From Rhodothalassium salexigens DSM 2132 (GTDB lineage: Bacteria; Pseudomonadota; Alphaproteobacteria; Sphingomonadales; Rhodothalassiaceae): a DNA stretch of 64,000 nt. Numbering within the stretch: the stretch's first letter is position 1; the number at the start of each line of letters is the position of its first letter. Location: the NCBI RefSeq assembly GCF_004341375.1, contig NZ_SLXO01000008.1, forward strand, positions 62,001 to 126,000, read 5' to 3'. Below are positions 16,761 to 25,459 of this stretch, in pieces. A program made the translations under genes and the position numbers. The notes beneath the pieces were generated by a model. The model was not told where the DNA came from. It did no database searches and saw only the letters and a list, made by a program, of their open reading frames with translations.

Positions 16761-18569
16761 ATGGACGCACGACGCATCGGCGATATCCTGCTCGACGCCG
16801 GGGTGATCACCCCGCGCGACCAGATCGAGGCGGCCAATTTCCAGGCCGAGGTGGGCGGGCTGTTCGGCCAGGCGCTGCTGCGCCTCGGCGCGTTGAGCGA
16901 ACCCGACCTGTTGGCCCATCTGGCCGCGCAACTGGGCTTGGGCGTGCTGACGCCCGAGACCGCCCCCGGCGCCGAGGCCGCGCACGCCGCGCGCACGGCG
17001 CTCGCCCTGCCGCCCGGCTGGTACCAGGGCGAGGAGGTGCCGGTGTGGCTCGACGACGCCGGCGCTCTGAACGCCGCGCCGCGCCGCACCCTCGACCCCG
17101 CCGTGCGCGAGACGCTGGAAAGCCGGGCGGCCGCCCGGGCCATCGGCGACGGGCGCGTGGTCTATCACCTGGCCCCCAACGCGCTGATCGACGCGTGTCT
17201 GGCGCTGATGAGCCCCGCCGGCGGCGACGATGCTATGGGCGACGACGACCTGACCGACGCCCAGCGGCTGCGCGAGATGGCCGAGGAAGCGCCGGTGATC
17301 GATTTCGTCAACGGCGTGTTCGCCCAGGCGCTGACCGACCGCGCGTCGGACATCCATATCGAGCCGTCGGAACACGCCTTCCAGGTGCGCAGCCGCATCG
17401 ACGGCGTGCTGCACACCAAGACCACCCAGCCCAAGCGCCGCTTCGACGCCGTGGTGTCGCGGGTCAAGCTGTTGTCGGGCATGGACATCGCCGAACGCCG
17501 GCTGCCCCAGGACGGCCGCCAGACCATCCGCGTCGGCGGCGAGGAGATCGACCTGCGGGTGTCGAGCCTGCCCACATCGTGGGGCGAGAGCCTGGTGCTG
17601 CGTCTGCTGCGCAAGCAGCGCACGCTGCTCGACCTCGAAAGCCTCGGCCTCGAAGGGCGGGCGCGCCAGCAACTCGACCTGCTGCTGGGCGAAAACAACG
17701 GCATCATCCTGGTCACCGGGCCCACCGGCTCGGGCAAGTCGACGACGCTCTACCGGGCGCTGCAACAGGTCAATGACGGCATCCGAAAGATCATCACCAT
17801 CGAAGACCCGGTCGAATACGACATGGACGGGGTCAGCCAGATTCCGGTCAAGGCCGACATCGGCTACACCTTCGCGCGCGGCCTGCGCGCCATCCTGCGC
17901 CAGGACCCCGACGTGATCATGGTCGGCGAGATCCGCGACGGCGAAACCGCCGCCATCGCCGCCCAGGCGGCGCTCACCGGCCATTTGGTGTTCTCGACCC
18001 TGCACACCAACTCGTCGCTGGCGGCGATCCCGCGGCTGACCGATTTGGGGCTGGAGCCGTTCCTGGTCGCCTCGGCGCTGCGCGGGACCGCGGCCCAGCG
18101 GCTGGTGCGCCGGCTGTGCCCCGAGTGCAGCGAGCCGGTCACCGACCCGGCCGCGATCCGGGCTGACGAGGCGTTCCTGGCGCGCCTGTCCGGCGACAAT
18201 GCGGTGATGGCCGAGGCGCTGGCGGCGACGCCGGCGGCCTGGCGCCGGGCGGTCGGCTGCCGGGCGTGCAGCGGCACCGGCTATCAGGGTCGCCAGGCGC
18301 TGTTCGAGATCGCCGCCATCGACGACGCGTTGCAGGAGGCGATCATGGCCCGCGCGCCGCTGCGCGAGCTGGCGCGGCTGGCCCGCGGCCAGGGGTTCAT
18401 GACCCTGCTCGAAGACGGCGCGGTCAAGGCGCGCGCCGGCAGCACCACGCTGGCAGAGGTGATGCGCGTGCTCGGCACCGGCGGCGCGGCGACCGTCGAC
18501 GCGCCCGGCACCGGGGCCGGCGATGCCGGTGAGGGCGCGGCGCGCGCGGCCCTGGTCGGGTCCGGCTGA
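16761..18569 (+). CDS. gspE: Type II secretion ATPase GspE
   Basis: The cytoplasmic hexameric ATPase that powers pseudopilus assembly. After an N-terminal GspE domain (residues 1-150) come the ATPase signatures: Walker A GPTGSGKST at about 320-328, Asp box (ITIEDPVEY), Walker B with VGEIRDGET at about 385-395, and His box LHTNSS. The tetracysteine zinc motif is complete (Cys453, Cys456, Cys500, Cys503). Length 602 aa is slightly long because of an Ala/Gly-rich tail. Start ATG 16761 has AGAGG upstream. It heads the second T2SS block (E-F-G-H); the gspF ATG follows 2 nt after its stop. Confidence 0.96.
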   Translation: MDARRIGDILLDAGVITPRDQIEAANFQAEVGGLFGQALLRLGALSEPDLLAHLAAQLGLGVLTPETAPGAEAAHAARTALALPPGWYQGEEVPVWLDDAGALNAAPRRTLDPAVRETLESRAAARAIGDGRVVYHLAPNALIDACLALMSPAGGDDAMGDDDLTDAQRLREMAEEAPVIDFVNGVFAQALTDRASDIHIEPSEHAFQVRSRIDGVLHTKTTQPKRRFDAVVSRVKLLSGMDIAERRLPQDGRQTIRVGGEEIDLRVSSLPTSWGESLVLRLLRKQRTLLDLESLGLEGRARQQLDLLLGENNGIILVTGPTGSGKSTTLYRALQQVNDGIRKIITIEDPVEYDMDGVSQIPVKADIGYTFARGLRAILRQDPDVIMVGEIRDGETAAIAAQAALTGHLVFSTLHTNSSLAAIPRLTDLGLEPFLVASALRGTAAQRLVRRLCPECSEPVTDPAAIRADEAFLARLSGDNAVMAEALAATPAAWRRAVGCRACSGTGYQGRQALFEIAAIDDALQEAIMARAPLRELARLARGQGFMTLLEDGAVKARAGSTTLAEVMRVLGTGGAATVDAPGTGAGDAGEGAARAALVGSG

Positions 18570-18571
18570 CC

Positions 18572-19780
18572 ATGGCCGAGTTTCGCCACAAGTCGTTGAA
18601 GGCCGACGGCGGCGTGATGGCCGGGCGGATCGAGGCCGCGTCCGACCGCGACGCCTTCGCCCGGTTGCAGGAAAAGGGCCTCGACCCGTTCGAGATCAAG
18701 CCGGTGGCCGGGGCGGGCCGCGGCGGCCTGGCGGCCAGGCTGCGGCGCGGGCCGAGCGCCAAGGAACGCGCGCGCTGGGTGCGCCAGTTGGCGACCCTGT
18801 TGGCGGCCGGGCTGCCGCTGATGGAGGCCATGGACAGCATGGGCCGCGGCGGCCACCCGCAGTTGCGCGACCAGAGCCGGGCGCTGCGCCAGTCGCTGCG
18901 CGCCGGCGAGCGGCTGTCCACCGCGCTTGCCCAGCATATGCCCGATCTGCCCGACTATGTGGCGCGGCTGGCCGAACTGGGCGAGGGCACCGGTGCGCTC
19001 GCCGGCGCGCTCGGCGACGCCGCCACGCGCATGGAGCAGCAGAACGCCCTGCGCGGCGAGATCCGCTCGGCGCTCACCTATCCCGCCTTCCTGGCCGGCA
19101 CCGGGGTGCTGATCACCCTGTTCATGTTCACCGTGGTGGTGCCGCGCTTCGAGAAGCTGATCGGCGACAACACCGACAATCTGCCGTTTCTGTCCCGGCT
19201 GGTGCTGTCCAGTTCGGCGCTGTTTCGCGACCATGTCTGGGTGGTGGGCCTGGCGCTTGCGGCCGCGCTGGTCGGCGGCGTCGGTGCCGTGCGCTCGCCC
19301 CGGGTGCGCCGCCAGACCCGCGAGTTGCTCGACAAGACGCCGCTCATCGGGCCGTTTCTGGCCCGCGCCGACCTGGCCAATTGGGCGCGCACCATGGGCG
19401 TCGCCATGACCAACGGCGCCGACCTGTTGACCGCCTTCGACCTGGCGTCGCGCGCGGTCTCCAGCCCCGCCTTCGCCCAAGGGCTGCGCGAGGCGCGCCG
19501 GGCGGTGCGCGCCGGCCAGCCGCTCGACGAGGCGCTGGCCGAGGGCGTTGCGCTCGACGCCACCTTCACCGACCTGGTGCGCACCGGGCGCCAGGCCGCC
19601 GCCATGGATCGGATGTTGCTGTTCATCAGCGACATTCTGGACGACGAGGCCCGCGAACGCGCCAAGCGGCTGACCACGCTGGCCGAACCGGTGGCGATCC
19701 TGCTGATCGCCCTGGTGGTCGGCACGCTGGTGCTCGGCATCGTGCTGGCGATGACCAGCCTCTATGATTTCAATATGTAG
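18572..19780 (+). CDS. gspF: Type II secretion inner-membrane platform protein GspF
   Basis: A 402-residue polytopic protein of the GspF/PilC family with two homologous cytoplasmic helical domains (about 70-190 and 270-390). Three membrane segments are visible: about 170-195, 215-240 and 375-400. Family motifs include RQLATLLAAGLPLMEAM and the second-copy FDLASRAVSSPAF. It links GspE to the growing pseudopilus. Two bases separate it from gspE and its end is followed after 19 bases by gspG. Confidence 0.95.
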   Translation: MAEFRHKSLKADGGVMAGRIEAASDRDAFARLQEKGLDPFEIKPVAGAGRGGLAARLRRGPSAKERARWVRQLATLLAAGLPLMEAMDSMGRGGHPQLRDQSRALRQSLRAGERLSTALAQHMPDLPDYVARLAELGEGTGALAGALGDAATRMEQQNALRGEIRSALTYPAFLAGTGVLITLFMFTVVVPRFEKLIGDNTDNLPFLSRLVLSSSALFRDHVWVVGLALAAALVGGVGAVRSPRVRRQTRELLDKTPLIGPFLARADLANWARTMGVAMTNGADLLTAFDLASRAVSSPAFAQGLREARRAVRAGQPLDEALAEGVALDATFTDLVRTGRQAAAMDRMLLFISDILDDEARERAKRLTTLAEPVAILLIALVVGTLVLGIVLAMTSLYDFNM

Positions 19781-19799
19781 ACGAGGAGCGAGAGCGTTG

Positions 19800-20276
19800 A
19801 TGCGCCGTCTGTTATCCTTCCTTCTTCCCGCGCCGCGCCCGACCGGCCCGCGCCGCCCGGCCGAGGCCGGCTACAGCCTGTTGGAGCTGTTGGTGGTCAT
19901 GGCGATCCTGGCGGTGATCGCCACCCTGGTGGGCCCGCGCCTGTTCAGCCAGCTGGACCGGTCCAAGGTGACCACCGCCGAGACCCAGGTGCGCATGTTG
20001 CGCACCTCGCTCGACACCATGCGCCTCGACCTCGGCCGCTATCCAAGCGAGCAGGAGGGCCTTGAGCTGCTGGTCAACCCGCCCGAGGATCAGGCGCTGG
20101 CCAGCCAGTGGTACGGTCCCTATCTCGACGGCGGCGTGCCGGTCGACCCGTGGGGCAATCCCTATCGCTACAGCCCGCCCGATGGACCGCGTGACGTGGC
20201 CGAGGTTTACAGCTACGGCGCCGACAACCGCGAGGGCGGCGAAGGCCTGGATGCCGATATCTCGTCCGACCGCTAA
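19800..20276 (+). CDS. gspG: Major pseudopilin GspG
   Basis: The main subunit of the T2SS pseudopilus. The leader of 24 residues (longer than typical) ends in Gly24 before YSLLELLVVMAILAVIATLV, with Glu at +5. The C-terminal calcium-binding region is recognisable (YPSEQEGLELLV, DPWGNPYRY, YGADNREGGEG). I chose the ATG at 19800; GAGGAG lies 11 bases upstream, and a TTG directly before it (19797) would be closer to the usual spacing. The gene runs 26 nt into gspH. Confidence 0.94.
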   Translation: MRRLLSFLLPAPRPTGPRRPAEAGYSLLELLVVMAILAVIATLVGPRLFSQLDRSKVTTAETQVRMLRTSLDTMRLDLGRYPSEQEGLELLVNPPEDQALASQWYGPYLDGGVPVDPWGNPYRYSPPDGPRDVAEVYSYGADNREGGEGLDADISSDR

Positions 20277-20697
20277 GCCGGCCCAGGCGGGCTTCACCCT
20301 GTTCGAGGTGATGCTGGTGATCGCCATCGTGGGCGTCATGCTGACGCTCACGGTGCCGCGCCTGAACGCCCGGATCGAGGCGGCGCAGATGACCGAGGCG
20401 GCCGAGCGGGTCGCCGGGCGCATCCGCGCCGCGCCGCTGCGCGCCCAATTGCTGGGCCAGCCGCTGACCTTCGACCCCGGCCAGGCCGGGGCCGGGGCCG
20501 GGCTGGTGCTGGTGCCGCTCGACGACGGGTTGGCGGGCTGGACATGGGCGTATCAGGGCGCGCTCAGCGTCTCGGCCTTGGGTCTGTGCGAGCCCGGCGC
20601 GGTGACCTTGCGGGGCGCGGCCGGGCGCGCGCGCACCATCCGCGTCTCGCCGCCCTTCTGCGCGACCGAGATCGTGCCCGGCGGCGCGGCCGGCTGA
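20251..20697 (+). CDS. gspH: Minor pseudopilin GspH
   Basis: A 148-residue pseudopilin with a leader ending in Gly14, then FTLFEVMLVIAIVGVMLTL (Glu at +5). The tail is a small beta domain rich in Gly/Ala. Its place directly after gspG and its size fit GspH. The start overlaps gspG by 26 nt. It is the last T2SS gene; only three bases separate its stop from the convergent aminotransferase gene, so no terminator fits between them. Confidence 0.85.
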   Translation: MPISRPTAKPAQAGFTLFEVMLVIAIVGVMLTLTVPRLNARIEAAQMTEAAERVAGRIRAAPLRAQLLGQPLTFDPGQAGAGAGLVLVPLDDGLAGWTWAYQGALSVSALGLCEPGAVTLRGAAGRARTIRVSPPFCATEIVPGGAAG

Positions 20698-20700
20698 GGC

Positions 20701-21858
20701 TCAGCGGGGGCGCGCCTCGCCGAGCGCCTCGTCGAGCGCCCGGGCGACGGCGGCGGCGACTTGGCCGATCGTCTCGGGCTCCAGGTCGATCGAGAACGGC
20801 AGGCCCAATGTGGTCGCCGCCAGCGCCTCGGTGTTCGGCAGGGGGCCACGCGGCTGCGCGGCATAGGCCGGCTGGCGGTGGCAGCCCTGGCGCCACCAGG
20901 GCCGGGTTTCGATGCCCTGGTCGGCCAGCCGCCGGGCCAGCGCCGCGGCGTCGTCCACCCGCACACAGCAATAGGACGAGACCCAGCCGTCGCCATAGCC
21001 CGGCGCCAGGGTCACGCCGTCGAGCGGTGCCAGCGCGTCGATGTACCAGGCGGTGCGCCGGGCCCAGGCGGCGCGGCGCGCCGGCCACGCGTCGAGGGTC
21101 GCCAGCAGCACAGCGCAGGCATATTCGCTGAGCTTGGCGTTCCAGCCCATGACCTCGGCCACGGGCTGGTCGCGAAAGCCGAAATTGGCCACCGCTCGGA
21201 CCCGGTCCATCAAGGCGGTGTCGGTGGACAGCACCAGGCCGCCCTCGCCGATGCCGAACGCCTTGGTGGCGTGCAGGCTGATCACCTGCGGCGTCGGGCC
21301 GGGGCGGAAACCGTCCACCTCGGTCGTGGCGTCGAAGGCGGCGGCGGCGTCGATCACCACCGGCGTACCGGTGCGGGCGGTAAAGGCGTCCCACGCCGCC
21401 CGGTCGAGCGGCGCGCCGAACGGGGCCACCGGCATGACGGCGGCGGGCGGCTGTGCCAGCGTCGCCATGGCCTCGGCGGCGATGTCCGGGGTCAACGCCC
21501 ACAGCGCCCGGTCCACGTCCCAAAAATGCGGCACCAGCCCGGCGGTGGCGGCGGCGGCGGGGGAGCCCGCGAAGGTCCAGGACGGCATCAGGCACGCGCC
21601 GCCCGACCGGGCGCCGAGCGCGCTCAACGCCACGGTCAGCCCCATGGTGCCATTGGCCACCAGCACGATATGCGCGGGGTCGAGCCCGAAATGGGCGGCC
21701 AGCCGGGCCTCGGCTTCGACCATCAGCGGGCCGCGGTTGGAATACCAGCGCGCGCTGTCGATGCGGTCGAGATAGGGGGCGAGCGCCGCCCGCTCGGGCA
21801 ATTGGGGGCGCAATACCGGCACCCGTGGCGGGATGGTGGGCGGCGTGCCGGCGGTCAT
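20701..21858 (-). CDS. DegT/DnrJ/EryC1/StrS-family PLP aminotransferase
   Basis: A 385-residue fold-type I aminotransferase of the sugar aminotransferase family. The PLP lysine is in SLHATKAFG (Lys199), the PLP-pyridine Asp is in VVIDAAAAFD (Asp170), and the helix near VANGTMGLT (69-75) fits phosphate binding. Such enzymes transfer an amino group to 3- or 4-keto sugars, or occasionally to other ketones. It overlaps the SDR upstream by ATGA and is last in the ligase-ACP-SDR-aminotransferase run. It could aminate a nucleotide sugar that the nearby N-formyltransferase and acetyltransferase modify, or act on an intermediate held on the ACP. Confidence 0.88.
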   Translation of the reverse strand: MTAGTPPTIPPRVPVLRPQLPERAALAPYLDRIDSARWYSNRGPLMVEAEARLAAHFGLDPAHIVLVANGTMGLTVALSALGARSGGACLMPSWTFAGSPAAAATAGLVPHFWDVDRALWALTPDIAAEAMATLAQPPAAVMPVAPFGAPLDRAAWDAFTARTGTPVVIDAAAAFDATTEVDGFRPGPTPQVISLHATKAFGIGEGGLVLSTDTALMDRVRAVANFGFRDQPVAEVMGWNAKLSEYACAVLLATLDAWPARRAAWARRTAWYIDALAPLDGVTLAPGYGDGWVSSYCCVRVDDAAALARRLADQGIETRPWWRQGCHRQPAYAAQPRGPLPNTEALAATTLGLPFSIDLEPETIGQVAAAVARALDEALGEARPR

Positions 21859-22631
21859 GCGCTGAAGCCCCCGTCGACGCGGATCACCTCGCCGGTCAGA
21901 TAGGGGTTGGTGAGCGCGAACAGCACCGCCTCGACCACCGCATCGGGGCTGCCCAGGCGCTTGAGCGGCAGGGCGCGCTTGAGGTGGCGGATGGTCGCCT
22001 CCGACAGCGCAGCAGCGGTCGAGGCGGTGTCGATGAAGCCCGGCGCGATGGCCACACAGCGAATGCCGAGCGGCCCCAGTTCGCGCGCCCAGGTGCGGGT
22101 CAGCGCCTCGACCCCCGCCTTGGCGGCGGCATAGGCGCTTTGCCCGGCATTGCCCGCGGCGGCCACCGAGGACAGGCTGACGATGACCCCGCGGGTCCGG
22201 CTGGCGGTCATCAGGTCGGCGGCGTGGACGCTGGCGTTGAAGGTGCTGGTCAGGTTGGCGTCGAGCACCCGGCGCCAGTCGTCGGCGCCGTGGCGGCGCG
22301 CGTCGCCCTTGGCCAACACATTGATCAGCGGCTGGCTGTGGATCAGCCCGGCGGCGTTGACCAGCCCGTCGAGGCCGCCGAGCCGGTCGCACGCGGCGCC
22401 GAGCGCCCGGCCGGCGGCGTCATAATCGCTCAGGTCGGCGACGATGGTGCCGGCGGTTTCGGCCTCGCCCGTGCCCGCGCCTTCGCCTTCGGGCCCGTCG
22501 GCGGCCAGCCGGTCGATCCCGGCCACCGTCGCGCCGTGGGCGGTCAGCCCGGCCACGATGGCGCGGCCCAGGTGGCCGCCGGCTCCGGTGACCGCCAGGC
22601 GCCGCCCGGCCAGACCGCCGGCGCCGGTCAT
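21855..22631 (-). CDS. Short-chain dehydrogenase/reductase
   Basis: A classical SDR of 258 aa, probably NAD(P)-dependent. The cofactor motif TGAGGHLG is at residues 15-22. NAAG is at 92-95, Ser154/Ser155 lie in the catalytic strand, and the active-site YAAAK is at 167-171. The C-terminus EVIRVDGGFSA is typical of FabG-like and sugar-dehydrogenase members. ATGA overlaps join it to the ACP gene before it and the aminotransferase after it. A keto-acyl reductase acting on an ACP-bound chain is one possibility, a sugar oxidoreductase another. Confidence 0.88.
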   Translation of the reverse strand: MTGAGGLAGRRLAVTGAGGHLGRAIVAGLTAHGATVAGIDRLAADGPEGEGAGTGEAETAGTIVADLSDYDAAGRALGAACDRLGGLDGLVNAAGLIHSQPLINVLAKGDARRHGADDWRRVLDANLTSTFNASVHAADLMTASRTRGVIVSLSSVAAAGNAGQSAYAAAKAGVEALTRTWARELGPLGIRCVAIAPGFIDTASTAAALSEATIRHLKRALPLKRLGSPDAVVEAVLFALTNPYLTGEVIRVDGGFSA

Positions 22632-22861
22632 GATCCGGCCACGCCGTGCTGGGCGAGCACCGACCGGATCGCCGCCACCGAGGTCATCTCCACCATGTCG
22701 TCGGCCGAGAGGGTGATCTCATAGGTCTCTTCGAGCGCCCCCATCAGGTCCATATGGGCGAGCGAGTCCCAACTGTCGGTGTCGGCCATGGTCGTCGCGT
22801 CGGAGATCTGGCTCGCGGGCAGGCGCAGGATGTCGCCGAGCAGGTCGGTCAGGTCGGTCAT
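22628..22861 (-). CDS. Acyl carrier protein
   Basis: A 77-residue acidic carrier protein with the phosphopantetheine site in WDSLAHMDLM (Ser33). It overlaps the adenylating enzyme before it and the SDR after it by ATGA, so all four are translated together. It is not the fatty-acid-synthesis ACP by context; it most likely receives an amino acid or carboxylic acid activated by the neighbouring ligase, much as DltC receives D-alanine from DltA. Confidence 0.92.
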   Translation of the reverse strand: MTDLTDLLGDILRLPASQISDATTMADTDSWDSLAHMDLMGALEETYEITLSADDMVEMTSVAAIRSVLAQHGVAGS

Positions 22862-24429
22862 CGGGTCTCGGTCTCCAGAAGGGCGCGGCGGTCGATCTTG
22901 CCGTTGGGGGATTTGGGCAGGCTCGCCAGCACGCGGATGCGGTTGGGGATCATGTAATCGGGCAGGGCGCGGCGCAGGTCGTCGCGCACCCGGGCCTCGT
23001 CGACGCTCGCCTCGGCGCTGGCGACGAAGCCCAGGATGCGGCCATAGTCGGCGCCCGGCCGGTCGCGGTGGTAGACCGCCGCCGCCTCGCCCACATAACC
23101 GAGCGCGTTCATCGCCGCCTCGATCTCGTCGAGTTCGATGCGATAGCCCATATGCTTGATCTGGTGGTCCTTGCGGCCGACGAAGTGCAGCCAGCCGCGG
23201 GCGTCGCGGCGCACCAGGTCGCCGGTGCGGTACATCCAGCGCCGGTAGTGGGGCGTCAGCGGGTCGGGCGTGAACGCAGCCGCCGTGCGCTCGGGCGCGT
23301 TGACATAGCCAAGCCCCACCTGCGGACCGAGCAGGCACAACTCGCCCGGCTCGTCGATGGCCACCGGCCGGTCGCCATCGAGCACCCGGCCGGCGAAATT
23401 GGCCGCCAGGGGGCCGAGCGGTGCCAGCCCTGCGTCGCCGTCCAGATGCTCGGGCGCCAATTCGAGGGCCGAGCAGATACAGGTGCACTCGGTCGGGCCA
23501 TAGACATTGTGCAGCGCCAGGCGGTGGCCGTAGAGGGCGTGGAGCGCGCGCAGCTTGGGCTTGGGGAAGCCCTCGCCGCCGAACGCGATGACCCGCAGGC
23601 CGGCGAAACGCTCGGGCGTCAGCGCCTTCATGCGCAGGGCGTAGACCAGCAGCGACGGCACCGAGAACCACAGCGTCGCCCCGCACGCGTCCACATGGGC
23701 GACCATCGCCTGGGCGTTGCGCACCGTGTCGCCGTCGACCGGGATCATCGCCGCCCCGTTGAACAGCGAGGCGTAGACGTCGAACACCGAATTGTCGAAA
23801 TAGATCGGGTTGACGTTGGTCAGCCGGTCGGCCGGCGTCAGGGCGAAGTGCTGGCGCGCCCAGGCGATCAGGTTGAGCACGTTCTGATGGCTGATCAACA
23901 CGCCCTTGGGCGTACCGGTGGAGCCCGAGGTGAACATCACATAGGCCGGCGCGTCGCCCGGCGTCAGCGCCGCCTCTGGCCGGTTCTCGGCGTCTTGGGT
24001 TGCCAGCGCGTCGCCGGCCCCGGCGAGGTCGACGAGCGCCACACCGGCGTCGGCGAACACCTGGCTCGCGGCCTCGCCCGGCGTCTCGTCGGCCAGCGCC
24101 AGCACGGGGGCGGCCGAGGCGACCATATGGGCGAGCCGGGCGCGCGGGTTCTGGTCGTCGAGATTGGTATAGGCCGCGCCCACCTTGAGGCAGGCGAGCA
24201 TGGCGGCGAAGCCGTCGACGCGCTTGTGGTTGAGCAGCGCGACCACCTGGCCCTGGCCGACGCCCCGGTCGCGCAGCAGGCCGGCGATCCGGTTGGCGCG
24301 GGCGTTGAGGGTGGCGAAGGTCACCGCGTCCGCGGCCCCAGGGCCGTAGACCAGCGCCCGGGCTTGGGGGCTGCGTGCTGCGACGCGTTCGAAGGCCAGG
24401 GCCAGATTGTGGCAATAGGCGCGGGTCAC
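22858..24429 (-). CDS. AMP-dependent acyl/aminoacyl ligase (adenylation domain)
   Basis: A 523-residue ANL-superfamily enzyme resembling stand-alone amino-acid adenylation domains such as DltA. The core motifs are present: FTSGSTGTPKG (A3, residues 166-176), YGPTECTC (A5), GYVNAPERTAAAF, YRTGDLVR (A7), a hinge GRKDHQIKHMGYRIE (A8) and the catalytic Lys in PNGKIDR (A10). It would adenylate a carboxylate and load it onto the ACP encoded next. Substrate cannot be read reliably by eye. It begins the four-gene cassette; 97 bases separate it from the GT2 gene upstream. Confidence 0.9.
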   Translation of the reverse strand: MTRAYCHNLALAFERVAARSPQARALVYGPGAADAVTFATLNARANRIAGLLRDRGVGQGQVVALLNHKRVDGFAAMLACLKVGAAYTNLDDQNPRARLAHMVASAAPVLALADETPGEAASQVFADAGVALVDLAGAGDALATQDAENRPEAALTPGDAPAYVMFTSGSTGTPKGVLISHQNVLNLIAWARQHFALTPADRLTNVNPIYFDNSVFDVYASLFNGAAMIPVDGDTVRNAQAMVAHVDACGATLWFSVPSLLVYALRMKALTPERFAGLRVIAFGGEGFPKPKLRALHALYGHRLALHNVYGPTECTCICSALELAPEHLDGDAGLAPLGPLAANFAGRVLDGDRPVAIDEPGELCLLGPQVGLGYVNAPERTAAAFTPDPLTPHYRRWMYRTGDLVRRDARGWLHFVGRKDHQIKHMGYRIELDEIEAAMNALGYVGEAAAVYHRDRPGADYGRILGFVASAEASVDEARVRDDLRRALPDYMIPNRIRVLASLPKSPNGKIDRRALLETETR

Positions 24430-24526
24430 GGCGTGGCTCCAGGGCTCGGGACGGGCCGACGCTCCAGGCTAGGCCGGAGCGGTTCGCACACGGTTAAGCG
24501 GCGGTGCTTATGGCGGCCTGCGGCGG

Positions 24527-25447
24527 TCAATAGATGCCCACCTTGGCCTGGGCCAGGCGGTGGCGGACCGGCCGCCATTGGCTCATCAGCTGGACGATGT
24601 GCTGGACCGCGGCGTTGGCGACGCCGTTGAGCGGCGCCTGGTTGCCGGTCGCCTGGGCGAGGCGCTGGGCGTCTTCGATGGCGCCGTGCCAATTGGCCAT
24701 TTTGTTGAGCAGGTTGCGTTCGCGCACCTGAAGCTTGTCAAGCTCGTTGTCGGCGTCGTCCTGCTGGAACACCAGGGTCATGTTGCCGCCGTGGCGCCGC
24801 CAGTCGAGCAGCGGTTCGTTGCAGAACGCCGCGCCGGTCAGCATCAGCCCGCGCAAGGGATAGAGAAAGTCCATGTTGCGCGAGCCGGGCGGCAGCCGGC
24901 CGAAGGTGTCGGTCAGGCGCCGGTGCCAGGCCATGCCGGCGCCGAAGCAGGTGGGGTTGTCGCCGGTCTTGAGGAAGCCTTCGAGGGTCAGGACCGGCGG
25001 CTTGTCGCACAGCCGGTGGTGGCCGGTGACGGCGCCCTGGGCGTCGATGGTGCGCGCCGCGCTGGCCAGGACGGTGGCGTTGGTCTGCCGCCACAGCGCC
25101 ACCAGCCGGCTGACCCGCTGCGGGTACTGCACGTCGTCGCCGCACGCGATCACCACCAACTCGCCCGACAACCGCCCGGCGATGGCCGGCAGGTGGTCGA
25201 GAAACAGGTTCTGCTCATTGCGGTTGAGGCTGATCGTGTGCGGGCCGCGATAGTCCGCGACCGCCGCCTCGACCCGCGCCCAGGTGTCATCGGTCGACGC
25301 GTCGTCGGAGATGAACACTTCCATGTTGGGATAGTCCTGCGCCAGACAACTGGCGACCGCCTCGGCCACGAACGGGCCGTGATTATAGGTGGTCAACAAC
25401 AGGGTGACCCGGGGGGCGCGCGTTGGCGTGCTGGGCGGCAGGGTCAT
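24527..25447 (-). CDS. GT2 family glycosyltransferase
   Basis: A GT-A fold inverting glycosyltransferase of 306 aa. The N-terminus has the family start VTLLLTTYNHGPFVAEAV, and the acidic SDDASTDDT fits nucleotide-sugar binding. IACGDDVQYP carries the metal-binding acidic residues, near residue 105. The C-terminal 100 residues are helical. I use ATG 25447; a TTG at 25459 is possible. Donor and acceptor are unknown. It sits in the middle of the glycan-decoration operon, 12 bases after a methyltransferase gene. Confidence 0.88.
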   Translation of the reverse strand: MTLPPSTPTRAPRVTLLLTTYNHGPFVAEAVASCLAQDYPNMEVFISDDASTDDTWARVEAAVADYRGPHTISLNRNEQNLFLDHLPAIAGRLSGELVVIACGDDVQYPQRVSRLVALWRQTNATVLASAARTIDAQGAVTGHHRLCDKPPVLTLEGFLKTGDNPTCFGAGMAWHRRLTDTFGRLPPGSRNMDFLYPLRGLMLTGAAFCNEPLLDWRRHGGNMTLVFQQDDADNELDKLQVRERNLLNKMANWHGAIEDAQRLAQATGNQAPLNGVANAAVQHIVQLMSQWRPVRHRLAQAKVGIY

Positions 25448-25459
25448 CGGCTCATCCAA

